A stretch of DNA of 64,000 bases from Acanthosepion pharaonis (lineage: Eukaryota > Mollusca > Cephalopoda > Sepiida > Sepiidae). The stretch spans positions 560,001 to 624,000 of the forward strand of contig CAHIKZ030000027.1 in the NCBI GenBank assembly GCA_903632075.3, in the 5' to 3' direction. A program made the translations under genes and the position numbers. The notes beneath the pieces are model-generated. The model was given only the letters and a program-made list of their open reading frames with translations. It was not told where the DNA came from and made no database searches. Shown here piece by piece: positions 29,849 through 41,476 of the stretch (positions within the stretch are counted from its first letter, which is position 1; each line of letters begins with the position of its first letter).

Positions 29849-30622
29849 GTTACGCTGGGGTTAGATGTAACAAGGATCTTACGTGAGCACGAGAGATGTG
29901 AAATACCGGCAGATGTGACGTTGTCGAATTGACCGGAAGTTGCTGTCTCAAAATGACTAAATCAGTCCTTTGCGCATAGGCTCCGGGTGGCACGTCCAGT
30001 AGCATTTCGAAAATATTCGAAATATAATGTAAATTATTAATCAATCACTGACAGCGCTTCCCTCGTATCTGTGAGGGACTTTTTTGTGAGCCAGCACCTG
30101 CTTAAGGGAATCTATAAATACAGACAATACACCAAGAAAAAATCAGTTGGAGAATGAATTCCTCGTTGTAAACTCAAACAGATTACTAATCAACTGAAAC
30201 AACATTTCCAACTTTTCTGATGTAGCTTCCACAACGAACTTTCCTCTTTTCATGGGGTTTTATTATAAACACGCCTCAATGTGTGTCCATCAATTTTTCA
30301 GTTTCTCGTAGATTTTATTAAACACACTTCAATGTGTGTCTATCAAACTTCTATTTCTTACGTATTTTATTAAACACACCTCAATGTGTGTCTATCAATT
30401 TTCCATTTCTTATAGACTTCATTAAACACATCTCAATGTGTGTCTAACAACTTCTCCATTTCTCCTAAATGTGTGCATGTGAACTTTCCCTTTAAAAGGG
30501 TCTTACATTCCCCACACGATGTATAAAACATTCAAATAAATTGTTATTTGTTGATAAATAAATCTTTATCTTCAGTTTAATTTTAAATTCACTTGTTTCA
30601 ATTCATTGCTTCACTATGGCGT
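29849..30622 (+). repeat. LTR-like block with TATA box and internal minisatellite
   Basis: Starts TGTTACGCTGGGGTTAG. It has CTATAAATACAGACAA at 30111 and AATAAATTG and AATAAATCTTTATC near 30534-30566, and is followed by TGGCGTTGTTACG. The order U3-TATA-polyA signal fits an LTR, but I found no paired LTR or clean target duplication. It may also be a promoter-bearing fragment of another retroelement. Confidence 0.3.
30255..30480. repeat. Minisatellite, about 57-bp unit, four copies
   Basis: Four units with AAACACACCTCAATGTGTGT followed by CTATCAATTTTCCATTTCT. Each unit carries an ACACA...TGTGT inverted repeat. Confidence 0.9.
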
Positions 30623-31539
30623 TGTTACGTCTCTTTCTTTGTACATTGGCATAAAATTGTTTCATTCTGGTAGCACTCGGAATAACTAGTAATCACTGCT
30701 ATTAACTTAAATGAGTTTACACCAACATATTGCCTTCTATGCCCCATAAATCAATAACGAATCTCTCAACAAGTATTATAAAAGCTCCCCAACAATGTCA
30801 GTGGATACACTGTGTTGTTACATACTTCCGCCTCTCGTGACTGAGTTCATTGCGTTTTTTTTTTTTTTTTTTTTTTTGTTTTTTTCGTGATTTGGAAAAT
30901 AGGCACACTTATTTCACTGGTGTCTCGAGGAAGTAACAAGGAAAAAAATTTAGGTTAATTGTACTTGTTATTCAGGGTTATTGTTGATAATAATGTTTAG
31001 CGACGAGAAAGCAAAAAAAAAACGAACGAAATTTTTAATGACCCTCTTAACACTAAGTTCACAATCAAATAATACAAAAATTAAGTTTAGTGCCAGTCAG
31101 TTTATTTTTACTCGTTAAGCGGCCATTGTAATGTCATCGGTGTGACGCTGTAACTGACTTTATTGGCTAATGCTGACCTTCCGTCCATTTCTACTTGTTG
31201 ACTCTTCGTGGTGCTTGTTTTTGCTTCCTCATACGTCTTACTGTGCGTCGTCCTTGGCTCGCCGGTTGAATGTTCTCAGTGTTTCGTCTCTGGGTTAAGA
31301 CGAAGATCGTTGATAGCGATAGTACACCAAAAGTAGGAAGCATCTCAACAAAATGACAAGATATTTTAATTGTTTTTTTTTTTTTAAGAAAAGAACATCA
31401 AGTTCAAAAGAACTGCGAATTATAAATGCGATTGGAAGGCTAAAGCAACTCTTGCTCCCTGACCTTATTATTACTAAATATCTTACTTTCTTTTCAAAAT
31501 AAAAATGAAAAATTTTACCTTCTTTTTCATTCATTTTTC
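30623..31539. other. Unassigned region
   Basis: Contains T-runs (30847-30877) and a moderately GC-rich part (31120-31320) with no recognised gene. It might be another LTR read on minus, but that is not demonstrable. Confidence 0.35.
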
Positions 31540-31656
31540 AAATTACCTGTCATATTATTAATATCGTCTTAAAAATTTACTCTTTATTTCATTTTATCAA
31601 CATAGTATCTTCAAATATTTATTGACATTATTTACATTATTCAGATTGTTATCTTC
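31540..31656. repeat. Second copy of the 28540 segment plus SINE tail fragment
   Basis: ATTTTATCAACATAGT and TTACATTATTCAGATTGTTATC match 28590-28690. The SINE minus-strand piece here is only about 27 bp before the plus-strand SINE starts. Confidence 0.6.
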
Positions 31657-31990
31657 AGACACATGGCCCAGTGGATAAAGACGTTGGTTAGATACAGTGA
31701 CTAGACCCAAAGAGTTGTGAGTTCAATAGCAGTCGTGAACCAAAAAAAAAAACTTGGAGAGTTGAATTAAAGGGAAATAACTGAGACACCCGAAAGAGGC
31801 ATGACACGTGGAACTAGAACAAGCTACCCCGGTGAATGAAATAAAGGGTTCGGTTCGAAATTCTAATCACCTGAAGAAGGCCGAAGCGTACAACGGCCCA
31901 AACGTTGTGAAAATGGCAATGAAGATGAGGATAACTCTCCAAATAATGTTAGTAATCATAATACCTCATCTCAGAGATATAGACAGATAG
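31657..31990 (+). mobile_element. tRNA-derived SINE, full length
   Basis: Same family as 28828-29150, about 90% identical by eye. A-box-like TGGCCCAGTGGATAA at 31664 and B-box-like GAGTTCAATAG at 31719. The tail ATACCTCATCTCAGAGATAT then GACAGATA. It lies next to the C-terminus of the Gypsy remnant, exactly as at 29.1 kb. Confidence 0.82.
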
Positions 31991-32623
31991 TAAAGTTGTT
32001 TTAACAACATAATGTTTGTCTCTCTTATTATTGTCCTTTTATACCTGTTTTCCTCTCTTTTGTTTGGAACATCTCTCTTTTTATCATTATCGTATTTTAT
32101 GTGTTTTCTATTTCTTTATATTTGTCCTTTCCAAGTCACTATTTTATATGCCCTGTTACTTCTGTCTTCTGAATTAACAATTCCAGTATCTGGCAAATTA
32201 TTCTGTTCATCTGTCCTTATTCTTACTGGATCACCAATTCTTAATTTAGATAAGTCTTTAGAACAATGTCTTATAACACTTCCTGATTATTTCCTTATAG
32301 AATCTGTCTCCTTTCTTTACTTGATTTAAATTAAGCCACTTCAGCTTTAATTTCTTCCAATGGCATGGTAATATAGTCCTTATTTTTCTTACTATTAAAA
32401 GTTTGGCTCTTGTTTGTAGCAGAAATTGATATACTCCGATATGCAAATAATGTGATTTAATATTCTCTTTGGCTATTTTCACTGCTGATTCTACCTTTCC
32501 ATTAGCCTGTTGGAAATGTGTACTATTTTTTTTTATGTGTTAGAATCCATATTGTTCCTCATATTGCTTAAAACAATCACTTTCATATTGTCCACCATTA
32601 TTGCTGACCACCATATTAGGAAC

Positions 32624-33208
32624 GGGATGGGACAACTCAACACCACCGAATCAACGCCGGGACAACTCAGGACCGAGACAACTCAGCACCAGAAAAACAT
32701 AACTTTTTTTTATATCCGAACAAAAGCAATTTATTAAAGATTAAAACCTTAATTAATGAATATCTTTTTTCAAATAAGGCATTATTAAATTAATTTTTAT
32801 AAAAAATATTTTAGAATGTTGATTTACTTTATTAAAAAATAAATTACATTACGATTTACTTTATTAAAAATAATTAAAAACTGCTTTGCATTTTTCGATT
32901 TATTTTATTAAAAATAATTAAAAACAAGTGTTTTATTGAATTATTTTTATATGTCAATTTACTAAATTAAAAAATAAATTTCTTTACAATTTACTTTATT
33001 AAAAATAATCAGAAATAAAATAACAGTTCCTATTTTACATAATGCCTTTTCAACTGCCTTATTTTAATAAAAAATATTCACTAAAGTTTTAATCCTTAAT
33101 AAATTACTTTTATTCGGTTATCAAAAAATTATGTTTTTCTGGTGCTGAGTTGTTTCGGTCCTGAGTCGTCTCGGCGCTCAGTCGGCGGTGTTGAGTTGTC
33201 CTGCACCC
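32624..33208. mobile_element. Foldback element inside the Gypsy integrase
   Basis: 585-bp element with about 80-bp terminal inverted repeats. Left: GGGACAACTCAACACCACCG, then ACAACTCAGGACCGAG and CAGCACCAGAAAAACATAA. Right: the reverse complement with a few changes. The interior is very AT-rich and made of repeated ATTTACTTTATTAAAAATAA units. No clear target duplication. The host integrase lacks a segment at this point. Confidence 0.8.
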
Positions 33209-33691
33209 TATTTTCTATTTCCTGCCATAGTCCACCTGGTATTGATGTAGGTTGAAATTTTTCATTCCTATTTAGCTGGGCTATGTACATTACAAAATGA
33301 GCATGTCTCATTAAATTTTTCTATATCCTTCCCATCATATTCATATGTTGGCTCTTTCTTTACATTCATTTAGGCCTAAATGACCACTGTTAATGGTTTC
33401 TAACATTTCGAATCTCAGTATTACTGGGATAACTAGTCTATCTCGATAGAAAAGTAAATCTTTTAGTACCGAAAGTTCACTTTTTGTGGTTAAAATAAGA
33501 ATTTATATTTTCCTTAATGCTTCGCTCTTTTATGGGCCATCCTGTCTTGTTTTAACACCATGTCGTTTCGTTTTTATTTTTATCTGCTCAATTCACCTAT
33601 CTGAGACAAGTAGCGTTTATAAGATACTGTTCACATATGATTCTACATCACTTTCTACAGTGCTTTTTTTATCTTGAATTGGATGTCGCGA

Positions 33692-34215
33692 TGTTATAGA
33701 CAAGCGTGTGGTTGCAAGAAAGAAATACGACAACAGTAGAAATAGATTTACGTGGTTTATTTCAACAGGAACGTAAGGGTTTAGGACAGCTACCTTGGTG
33801 TGGTAAAGTTCATAAGCCGGCTTTCGGATCTAGGTCGATCTCTCATAGTAGTTCACACATGTTGACGGTGGTTGACGCTCTCCTGCTGACAGCTGCTAAA
33901 CGTGACCGGTCTCCTTTGTGGCCACCTGTTGACTGCTGCTGAACTTCCCTGTGACCCCTTTTATAGCGTTTTTTATGGCTTAACAGGCTCGAGAAACGAA
34001 GCGAGTATAATTAGAAGGGAAGCATTTTTATTGGACGAAAAATAGAGCACTTTAATTATTATTTTATTTTTCGACCGGAACACGTGTGTCGGAAACATTT
34101 GTAAAGAAAGTTAATGGTCATTTTGTGACGGGGCTTTGTCCCGTTCACATCCGGTTCTCGCTCTTGAGTATTGCCTGTAAATCAGCCGAGATATGTCTTA
34201 TTTTATTTTATAACA
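33692..34215 (-). mobile_element. Solo LTR nested between Gypsy RNase H and integrase
   Basis: 524 bp with TGTTATA...TATAACA ends and a 4-bp target duplication GCGA (33688-33691 and 34216-34219). On minus it has a TATA box (CTATAAAAGGGGTCACAG near 33970-33953) and an AATAAA (33762-33757 region) in the right order. Removing it with one GCGA brings the host Gypsy pol back into one reading frame across the site. It must be younger than that element. Confidence 0.9.
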
Positions 34216-34770
34216 GCGATAAGGTATCTAAAACTACTAACTTCTTTCCAGGCACATGTTCCACTTTAGTTGTATCTTCTCAACTGCATTAAAATTCTTT
34301 GTCATCGTATTGATGTGTTACACAAAATCTTCTGTGACTATTATTGACTGTCGTATCGAGTCCAATGAAATTACGGTCAAATCGTTCACTTGCAAACACA
34401 ATGGGCAGACATTCTTTTTCAATTTGGGCATATATTTTATCTCTGTCTGCGTTAAAGACATTGTTCCATAACTTCTAATTTTTAATTCCCTTCATGGTAT
34501 AATGCACGTAGCTGCTTACATCGGCACTCACAATTATTCTTTTTCTTTTTATCCCAAATCCAAATATTATCTTTTCTTAATAATTCTAACATCATTTGGA
34601 TTGTGGTTGCAAGTACTAGTATTAATCTACCCAAATATTGTATCACACCTAATATTTGTTTCAATTCTGTTACTGAAGTTAGGGTTTTCAATGTTTTTAG
34701 TAGTTTTTATTTTATCTTCACTCGGTTGTACCCCTTTGCTTCCTGACATTATTATTATTATTACTAAACA

Positions 34771-35539
34771 CTCAGTAACCATCGTTTCATTATTTTTATT
34801 TAGGTACCTCCAAAAAGCGATATCTGAGGTTTAAAATACACTTGTAAAAGTAGAGAAAATTCTTAAACCTTTTATTTTAGTTTTAATTCCAAGCTAATAA
34901 ATTAAATTTAATATTTCCTATAAGCAAAATACTTGGTTGTATTTCAAAACGAATTTAAATTGATTGGAATCTTTTTTCTCCTTATCAATATAATCTATAA
35001 AATCGTTCATAGTGACAAAACTGTCAACACGACATAATTCTCAGAAAATCTTTCAAAAATAAAATATACTTTCCTGAACCGTTATTTGAGTAAAACTAAC
35101 TGATTTAAAGTTTAATTTATCTGAATTGAAGCAAATATTACTTACTTTTAATTTAAAATAATATCGCAAAGGAGTGGATGTTTTTTAACGTGTTGAGGGA
35201 TGTATTGACACCCTGATGTCTGAGAAATGTAAGTAAGGACATAATTGAAATAAAATTGCATGACGAATACAACATATAGGAATTTATTATATATATTTTA
35301 ACTACTCAGTAAACTTTAAAATTTTAAATATTCGCTTGAATTTTAAGTACTTTGTCTTTATAGCCTTATTTACGAAAACGCTTGTTGAGGAAATGTTAGA
35401 AAATTATCAATAAATTTTAAATTTATTATACGCACCGCTCTTAATTTCTGATAGTGTTGTGTATGGACATCCTTATTTGCAAAAATCGACACGTTTATAT
35501 ACACAAAAACATTCAAAGTTATTCTTAAAATACGAGGGA
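34771..35539. other. Unassigned AT-rich region
   Basis: Between two Gypsy remnants; no coding blocks recognised. Confidence 0.4.
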
Positions 35540-36215
35540 TCATTGAATTGTAGTGAGCTTGAGATACCCTGAATCAAATGGTTTCATTGAACGAATGGTC
35601 CAAATAGCGAAAAACACCATGAAAAAATCAAAACAATCAAATAGTTTTTCTATGTCTAAGAGCAACCCCATTTGAGAGTCACTTGCCATCACAGGCAGAC
35701 ATCCTATTCAATAGAAAAATAAGAATAAGGATCCCAGATACATTGAACACTAACACCTCAAAGGACAATCAAATCCTGTAAGGGGTGAACATCAATAGCA
35801 GAAAACAGCAGCAATATTAAATAGGGACAAAAAAGACTTTCTGAATTTGTTACTGGAAGCAAAGCGTCTGTTCTTCAAGAAAATATCAGATGAGAACCAG
35901 GAATAGTTGTAGATAAACACACAGAACTGCGTAGTTACATCGTCAACATGCACAGCGATGGAATAAACGACACTTAGAGGAACTATAAAGATTACAAAGA
36001 CGAGCTTGTTAGCTCAAGAGTTCAGACAAAACGATCCCCTAACACTATCGCATGTGAGGAAACATTAATATACTCTATCTACTACAACTCAGCATATCCA
36101 ACCGATACAATTGCAGGCACAGTCTGACCAAATACCAGATCAAACGCCATCACCATCAAACCGCCATATGAGAACAAGAAAGCCCTCATCAAAGTTTAAT
36201 GACTTTATCATGTAT
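35540..36215 (+). pseudogene. Gypsy integrase C-terminal half, second family
   Basis: Plus strand reads YPESNGFIERMVQIAKNTMK (35563-35622), the integrase stretch around the third catalytic acidic residue. A segment resembling ATTPFESHLPSPAEILFNRKI follows after a small frame change, then QKTAAILNRDKKDFLNLL-like text near 35800. The end has HMRTRKPSSKFNDFI (36160-36212). Such integrases insert the cDNA of LTR elements. Stops and frameshifts show it is dead. It is on the opposite strand to, and from a different subfamily than, the Gypsy to its left. Confidence 0.78.
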
Positions 36216-36287
36216 AAATAAATATACAAATAATTTTTTTTTCTTAAACCAATTTTTCTTTATTTCCAGGAACAAGGAAAATATGTA

Positions 36288-36529
36288 TCTGTCTATATTT
36301 CTGAGATGAGGTATTATGTACACTATTTACATTATTCGGACTATTGTCTTCATCTTTGTCACCATATTTATTACAACGTTTCAGCAATTTTACGCTCCGG
36401 CCTTCTTCAGGTGATTGGAATGTCGAACTGAACCTTTTATTTCGCTCACTGAGGTAGACTGTTCTAGTTCATGTTTAATGGATGTCAGTTATCAGTTATC
36501 TCCTGTTAATTCCCCTCTCCAAACAAAGA
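36288..36529 (-). mobile_element. SINE, minus strand, head missing
   Basis: Tail (ATTTCTGAGATGAGGTATTA), body (CCGGCCTTCTTCAGGTGATT and GGTAGACTGTTCTAGTTCA) and part of the region after the head. Same family as 28828-29150. Confidence 0.75.
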
Positions 36530-36805
36530 ACACTATTGGAAATTTCGTAAACTTAAGGAATCAGCACATATACTAGGCAACAAAAATCTCCTGAGCCGAC
36601 CAAGCATAGAAATGAATACAATATGGGAACCAATAATAAGGAGTGCTAGAGAAAAGCGATAATAACAACAAAAATTGCAATATGAACTCTGGTAAAAACA
36701 CGAAATGATAATAGCAAAAATTGCAATATGAGCACTGGTAAAACAAGTTGCTGAAGACATTAGGTTTATAATACCCAGAAATGCATACATAGATGTCTTC
36801 AAGGA
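36530..36805. other. Insert between two SINE copies, possibly coding-derived
   Basis: The plus strand has a short readable stretch, KLKESAHILGNKNLLSRPSI followed by EMNTIWEPIIRS (36548-36644), with a non-random look. It resembles retroelement or transposase tail sequence but I cannot place it. GCAATATGAAC/GCAATATGAGC repeats follow. Confidence 0.35.
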
Positions 36806-36962
36806 CACATGGCACAGTGGCTAAAGGCGTTAGTTAGATCAGTGACAGGGCCCAAAGAGTGTGTAGTTAGGGCGGTGGAGAACTTGGAGAGGAGGATTAA
36901 CAGGAGATAACAGACATCCATAGGGAGACAACGATGAGGACAATAGTCTGAATAAGGAAAAT
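36806..36962 (+). mobile_element. SINE, plus strand, internally deleted
   Basis: Head CACATGGCACAGTGGCTAAA and GGGCCCAAAGAGTGTGTAG, then directly GACAACGATGAGGACAATAG of the tail. The middle of the SINE is missing. Confidence 0.72.
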
Positions 36963-38897
36963 ATGATTTCATTTTCAAACACAATGACTATAATTTCAAA
37001 TCATTGACTCCGTTATTTTTTTAAATTCAAGTAAATATATATTTTTTCTTTATATTCTCCTTTATCCTATTTGATTCCACATTAGCAAAATTACTTTATA
37101 AAGCATAGTCTTTTTTTATATATTTATTTGATAAGAGAGATGTAATAACTTTTTAGTTTTCATGAGTTGTGTCTCTTGGATGCATTGAAGAAGCCAAGAA
37201 GGTGAAATAAATAGTATAGCAGCACTACGTATTTGACTCAATATTATGAAAGTAAACACGAAATAACAGAATTACTGAATGAGATTGTAAGAAAGGAGAA
37301 AATGGGAAGTAAAAAAGTATTATGAAGACGAAGGATAGATATGGGTTGGCTATCGACGAAAATTGCCAGGTAAGCATTCACTCGGGAGTTTGTCCCACAA
37401 AGTTCTTGTCAATATCACGTCACACTGAGGAGACAGAGTGAAGTGAGCATACTTATCTTCTCAAATATCGTCACTAAACCGTGGTAGCAAAACGACTGCT
37501 TTATCCATTATTAATACTGAAAACCAAAACCAGTCAGTCAATAATAAATAAATAAATTATAAGTCCTGTCAGCACCACTAAAATACAGTCTCAGTCATTT
37601 TCTCTTTTACTTTGTTAAGAGAATGCAACCTTTAGTGTTACAATAAAACTGCTCTTTATTACATATAAATATTTCCCCCTTACAAAAATATGCTATTTAA
37701 CTCAGATATTTGGAGTGAATTTTGACCTCGAAATCCGGCGTCACTGTCCTGTATATTTATATTACTCTCTCATGTTATTAATTGGCATCTTCGTGCCATT
37801 TCCCAGACAACAACTCAAAAACAATCAATTCAATACAACACTTGACTTATTAATATAAACATCCATTGTCTTCCTTGAACAAAGTTTGTTAAGTAGAATT
37901 TCTTTCTTTTTTGCTTTTACAAATCTCAATTTTTCGGCTCAATTCTAGGTAAAAAATGTTCATTAAAAAAAAAAAGAATTTTGACATGAACATTTTTCTC
38001 ATTTAATAATAAGTTCATTCTTTACTAAACGCTCAACGAATATAGCCTCCTGCCAAACTTGAAAATTAAAATCAATAAAATCAAGTAGACATTAACCATA
38101 CAAAGTTTCTATGAAAGCGTTCTTTGCAGTCGCATGCGGACAAAACTTCATTTCTTCTACTTTTCCTTCGCCCAGCAGTAGGCTCCCTGTCGGGAATCTG
38201 TATTTGCAAATAAGAGTATAAAAAATTCAGTATTGTTGTGTGTAACTATAACAATTTAGCTTTAAAATGTATAAAAGCTAGTAATATATGTTCTGTTGGT
38301 TTAATACTTTGTCACTGGATATCAACTTTCTGTCTTTTTGGGGATCTTCTTATCTTCTACCGAGGTGTAGATCATTTGGTACCGGTCCGCGCTGAAATTA
38401 TAAAAACCTATTTTTTACATTTTATTGACTATCATGGTCTTTTTTATTGTGTTTTGTTATGCGCGTGACCAACAACAACATTTATTCGAATTGTAAATTG
38501 TTTGAGTGAAAATTGATCGAAAGGACACTTACACTAAATGATAATTATTCGAAATTTAAAATTCTTTATTGCAATAAAAATGTAAAAATTAAAAGATGAA
38601 ATACGCAAATGATAGTTATTTGAAATAAAAATATGGTTAAAAAAAACAATTTAATAAGAAAAATCCTTATAACCTTAAATTATATGAAAATGCACACAAA
38701 TAGTCAACTACTGAAGAGTACTCGTTAAATGATGCCACTAATTTTTTTAAATTTTCCATTTACGTCACGGTATTTCTTGGAGCTCTTGATATTTTGGCAA
38801 TCTGCTCTTTTGCAATATGGATTTCTTGCAAGTCTAAGAATTTCCGTATTGTGGAATGATGGGGTGACACTTCCTGCAAGAAAAGCCTTATGCCATC
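36963..38897. other. Unassigned region
   Basis: AT-rich. No gene, transposon or large repeat recognised on either strand. The open frame at 38238-38468 has no recognisable family. Confidence 0.4.
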
Positions 38898-39265
38898 CTT
38901 CAAGGGCGAGGGTTTGAATGTTCGCTTTCCGACCATGGGACCCGGGTTCGAATCTCAGTTGATTTGTTAGGAAGGAGACTTCCTGGCGTTATCGGTCTGG
39001 AGTGGGACGATCCCAGCGTGCGGCACCTTTAGTGAGTGAAATTGGACCGACGGTAACTGTGCTAGCACGAAGTCACAAGTCATCGTGTCCGAGACTTTGA
39101 GTGTGCTGGCGTTGTTCAGATTGTTGATCATGCTAGATAACACGCTCTCTCCCAGAAAATGTAACTCAGTATAGTTGCAGTATAAACTACAGGTTGGCTC
39201 AGTGGGTGTTGAACAAACACAAATGTGCCTGCAATAGGGATTGGCTAATCGTCCTAGTATCTTCG
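38898..39265 (+). mobile_element. SINE with strong tRNA B box
   Basis: GGACCCGGGTTCGAATCTCA (38939-38958) is an almost canonical B box. The preceding AAGGGCGAGGGTTTGAATGT is a degenerate A-box region. A GC-richer body follows with GGTCTGGAGTGGGACGATCC, and GTGCTAGCACGAAGTCACAA. It may belong to the Ceph-SINE group; that is inference. A GTTGGCTCAGTGGGTGTTGA stretch at 39192 may be part of the tail or a second head. Confidence 0.6.
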
Positions 39266-40286
39266 AATACGATTGGCCAGCTGTTACTAATAATATACGC
39301 AATAGTTTTATTTTCGAACAATTATTTACAAAGAATTTTCTCGATACTTCTTTAATATATCTCGGTAAACATCATCTCCAAAATAAAATCAAACCTATAA
39401 TGAGATATTAATTTCTGTATTTAGGATTTCGGCCTATACACCGAAATATTTCTTTCTAAATGCCATAAACCGTTTGAGAACAAAAACTAAACTTGGCTTA
39501 CTAATATTAACTCCAAAGATATTGTTGTTGGTAGTGCAATAATTATAAAAGAAAATTACGCTTTTTTATTCCTGTTTGGCTAAATAATTTCGAGCCCCTA
39601 AATAAAGAGACAAAAAGACATAACAAAAATACAGGTATATTCAAAATGTCCTGTTCTTCGGAAATTAAGCAATTTTATTATTTCACGTTTATCTTTAAGT
39701 TTTCATTCGCTTCTCCATTATTTACTGATTCATTTTATTGCTTTTCATCGAAGAGTTTTTCGGTAATTAGCCAGAAAGATTCTTCTATATTCTGAATCTG
39801 CACAACTTAATTTGATGGCCGGAGAAAAGATACGATGAAAAAGAGAATGGGAAGATATACTTAGCCCAGTTTTCTGTCCTGGTGCGGGTTTCTATATAGA
39901 GATTGGAATTTACAGACTCGCGCTTAACCAACGCCAGTGCATCAGCAAATAATGATCTTGTTTCAAAATCTAACACTGGCTCTGAACTCAAATCTTACCA
40001 TAGCGATGCTCAAAAGTACAATAAGGATCAGCAAGACATAAAAATAAACAGAATCTAATTCCTTATTCTGAATCTCATCTAATCGGAGTTTCCTCAACTA
40101 ATATAAATTTCATTGGCGAAGTCATCATATCTGATCGACATCAAAATAAATTGAAATTTATGAATTGGCATTTTGCATATATTTATTTATTTATTTATTG
40201 CGTAGAATTTCGCATTCCACAGCAAAATCTAATTAGTAAGTATTATGGTGGATCAATGTCCATAGAGTGACACAGTTGTTAGTTGA
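39266..40286. other. Unassigned region
   Basis: No recognised element; (TTTA)n near 40184-40199. Confidence 0.4.
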
Positions 40287-40340
<54 letters not shown>

Positions 40341-40341
40341 T
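40287..40341. repeat. (TTA)n microsatellite
   Basis: About 18 TTA units. Open frames through it (poly-Leu/poly-Tyr) are artefacts. Confidence 0.95.
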
Positions 40342-40344
40342 ACC

Positions 40345-40467
40345 ACATTCCCTCAGGACATGGGTAATCATGACTCTCCAAAATTTCTTATCCCTAGTGA
40401 CTCTTACCAGTGTTTCTCCCTTTGCCAACCCCGCACCGCCGTTCTCCTCTCCATTAACACACTCGGT

Positions 40468-40509
<42 letters not shown>

Positions 40510-41235
40510 ACCATCAATATTCCCTGTAAGGCTTAACTTTCCCAAGCCCTTCTTCCTAATTATGTCACTTTCTGATTCTGATTCTAAGTGGTATTTTGTT
40601 GCCATTTTACTTTAAGACTTCCACGTTGCTTACTAACTCCGTCCATGAAATTCTCAGCATCCTTCTGTAGAGTCGCATTTCTGTGGCCTTCAGTTTTCTC
40701 TTTATCTGTGGGGAGATTGTCCAGCATTCACAATTCGTAGTTCCCATTTTCGACCTTTCGCTTGCGGATGGTCATAATTTCTGTATCATTGTAGTTAATG
40801 GATAGTCTTTTTATCACTCCTTCCTCTTACTACCTTGTCTCGTAGCCCCTGTAGTTTTCTTTTTGTGTCAGTCATCAGCATAGGGTCATTTATGTATCTT
40901 ATGCTACTAAGATTACGCCCAGCGATAATAAAACCTCGCTGTAGAGATTGAATAAATCTGGAGAGAAGACACCTCATTGTCTTACACCCCTTCCTATTTC
41001 TGTGGAGCTATCCAATTCATTTTCTATCTGTATGCGGGCGCTTTCCTCCAAATACAAGTTCCGGCTTACTCTAACATCCTTTCCAAATAGATCAAGTTTT
41101 CTTAACAATTCAAATAGATCCTTGTGCCGTACCTTTAAACCCGCTGTTATCGATATCTTAAACAAACATCGCCTTCATGACAATAATATTTGTTTATCCG
41201 ATAAAAGCTCTGGGAAGTTTTTTCAGCATAACTGA
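40345..41235 (-). pseudogene. RTE-type LINE ORF2 C-terminal portion
   Basis: Read on minus: DLFELLRKLDLFGKDVRVSR and NLYLEESARIQIENELDSST (41120-41000) are the RT palm region before the YADD box, followed by EIGRGVRQ. Then RGFIIAGRNLSSIRYINDPM (40936-40877), in which the YADD box is YIND. Further on are DTKRKLQGL, a decayed CWT-region, and finally VRVTRDKKFWRVMITHVLRE (40412-40350). The basic KRARGRQR-type segment is replaced by a (GA)n tract (40471-40510). Same family as 16867-18310, 41960-42480 and 57000-58790. It is 5' truncated and dead. Confidence 0.83.
40471..40510. repeat. (CT)n microsatellite inside the LINE
   Basis: About 16 CT units followed by a T-run. It expanded within the LINE's 3' coding region. 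Confidence 0.92.
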
Positions 41236-41258
41236 TAAGGAAAACGAGTCAACAAATA

Positions 41259-41476
41259 TTAGGTTGGTGCATAATTATCAGGCGTTTTTGTAGGCGAGTT
41301 CTTTGTTAATAAAAATTACTGTTTACTTTTTTTAATAAAAAATATTTTATTTTCAGGTTATAACAATGCGTGTTGATAATCATACTTATTTAAAAATGTT
41401 ATTGTTGAATTGTTATGTTTCTTTTTTTCATAATAAATATTGTTTAAAAACGCCTGATAATTATGCACCAACCCAA
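41259..41476. mobile_element. Mariner-type MITE with TA target duplication
   Basis: 218 bp. 31-bp TIRs starting TTAGGTTGGTGCATAATTAT, with one mismatch between ends, flanked by TA (41257-41258, 41477-41478). The same first 13 bases as the MITE at 13793 point to related mariner transposases. Interior AT-rich, non-coding. Confidence 0.88.

Larger units (their letters stand above)
31998..34770 (-). pseudogene. Ty3/Gypsy pol remnant with nested insertions
   Basis: Read on minus, blocks occur in the expected Gypsy order. The RT end GVQPSEDKIKTTKNIENPN (34735-34680) shifts frame into VTELKQILGVIQYLGRLILV (34678-34620). RNase H follows: EKECLPIVFASERFDRNFIG (34415-34355) and VEHVPGKKLVVLDTL (34268-34224). 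Integrase pieces are LWQEIE (33235), VVSNNGGQY (32614) and QQANGKVESAVKIAKENIKS (32505-32445). The tail has GDPVRIRTDE. Many stops. A solo LTR lies between RNase H and integrase and a foldback element lies inside integrase, where part of the catalytic core is missing. The element's own LTRs are not visible and the RT core is absent to the right of 34770. Confidence 0.85.

Noticed and set aside
38939..38958. tRNA gene with canonical B box
   Set aside because: No proper acceptor or anticodon arms upstream; better explained as a SINE head.
40267..40615. Poly-Leu or poly-Tyr open frames, and a minus frame with Arg-Glu repeats
   Set aside because: Caused by (TTA)n and (CT)n; the real signal on minus is the RTE LINE C-terminus.
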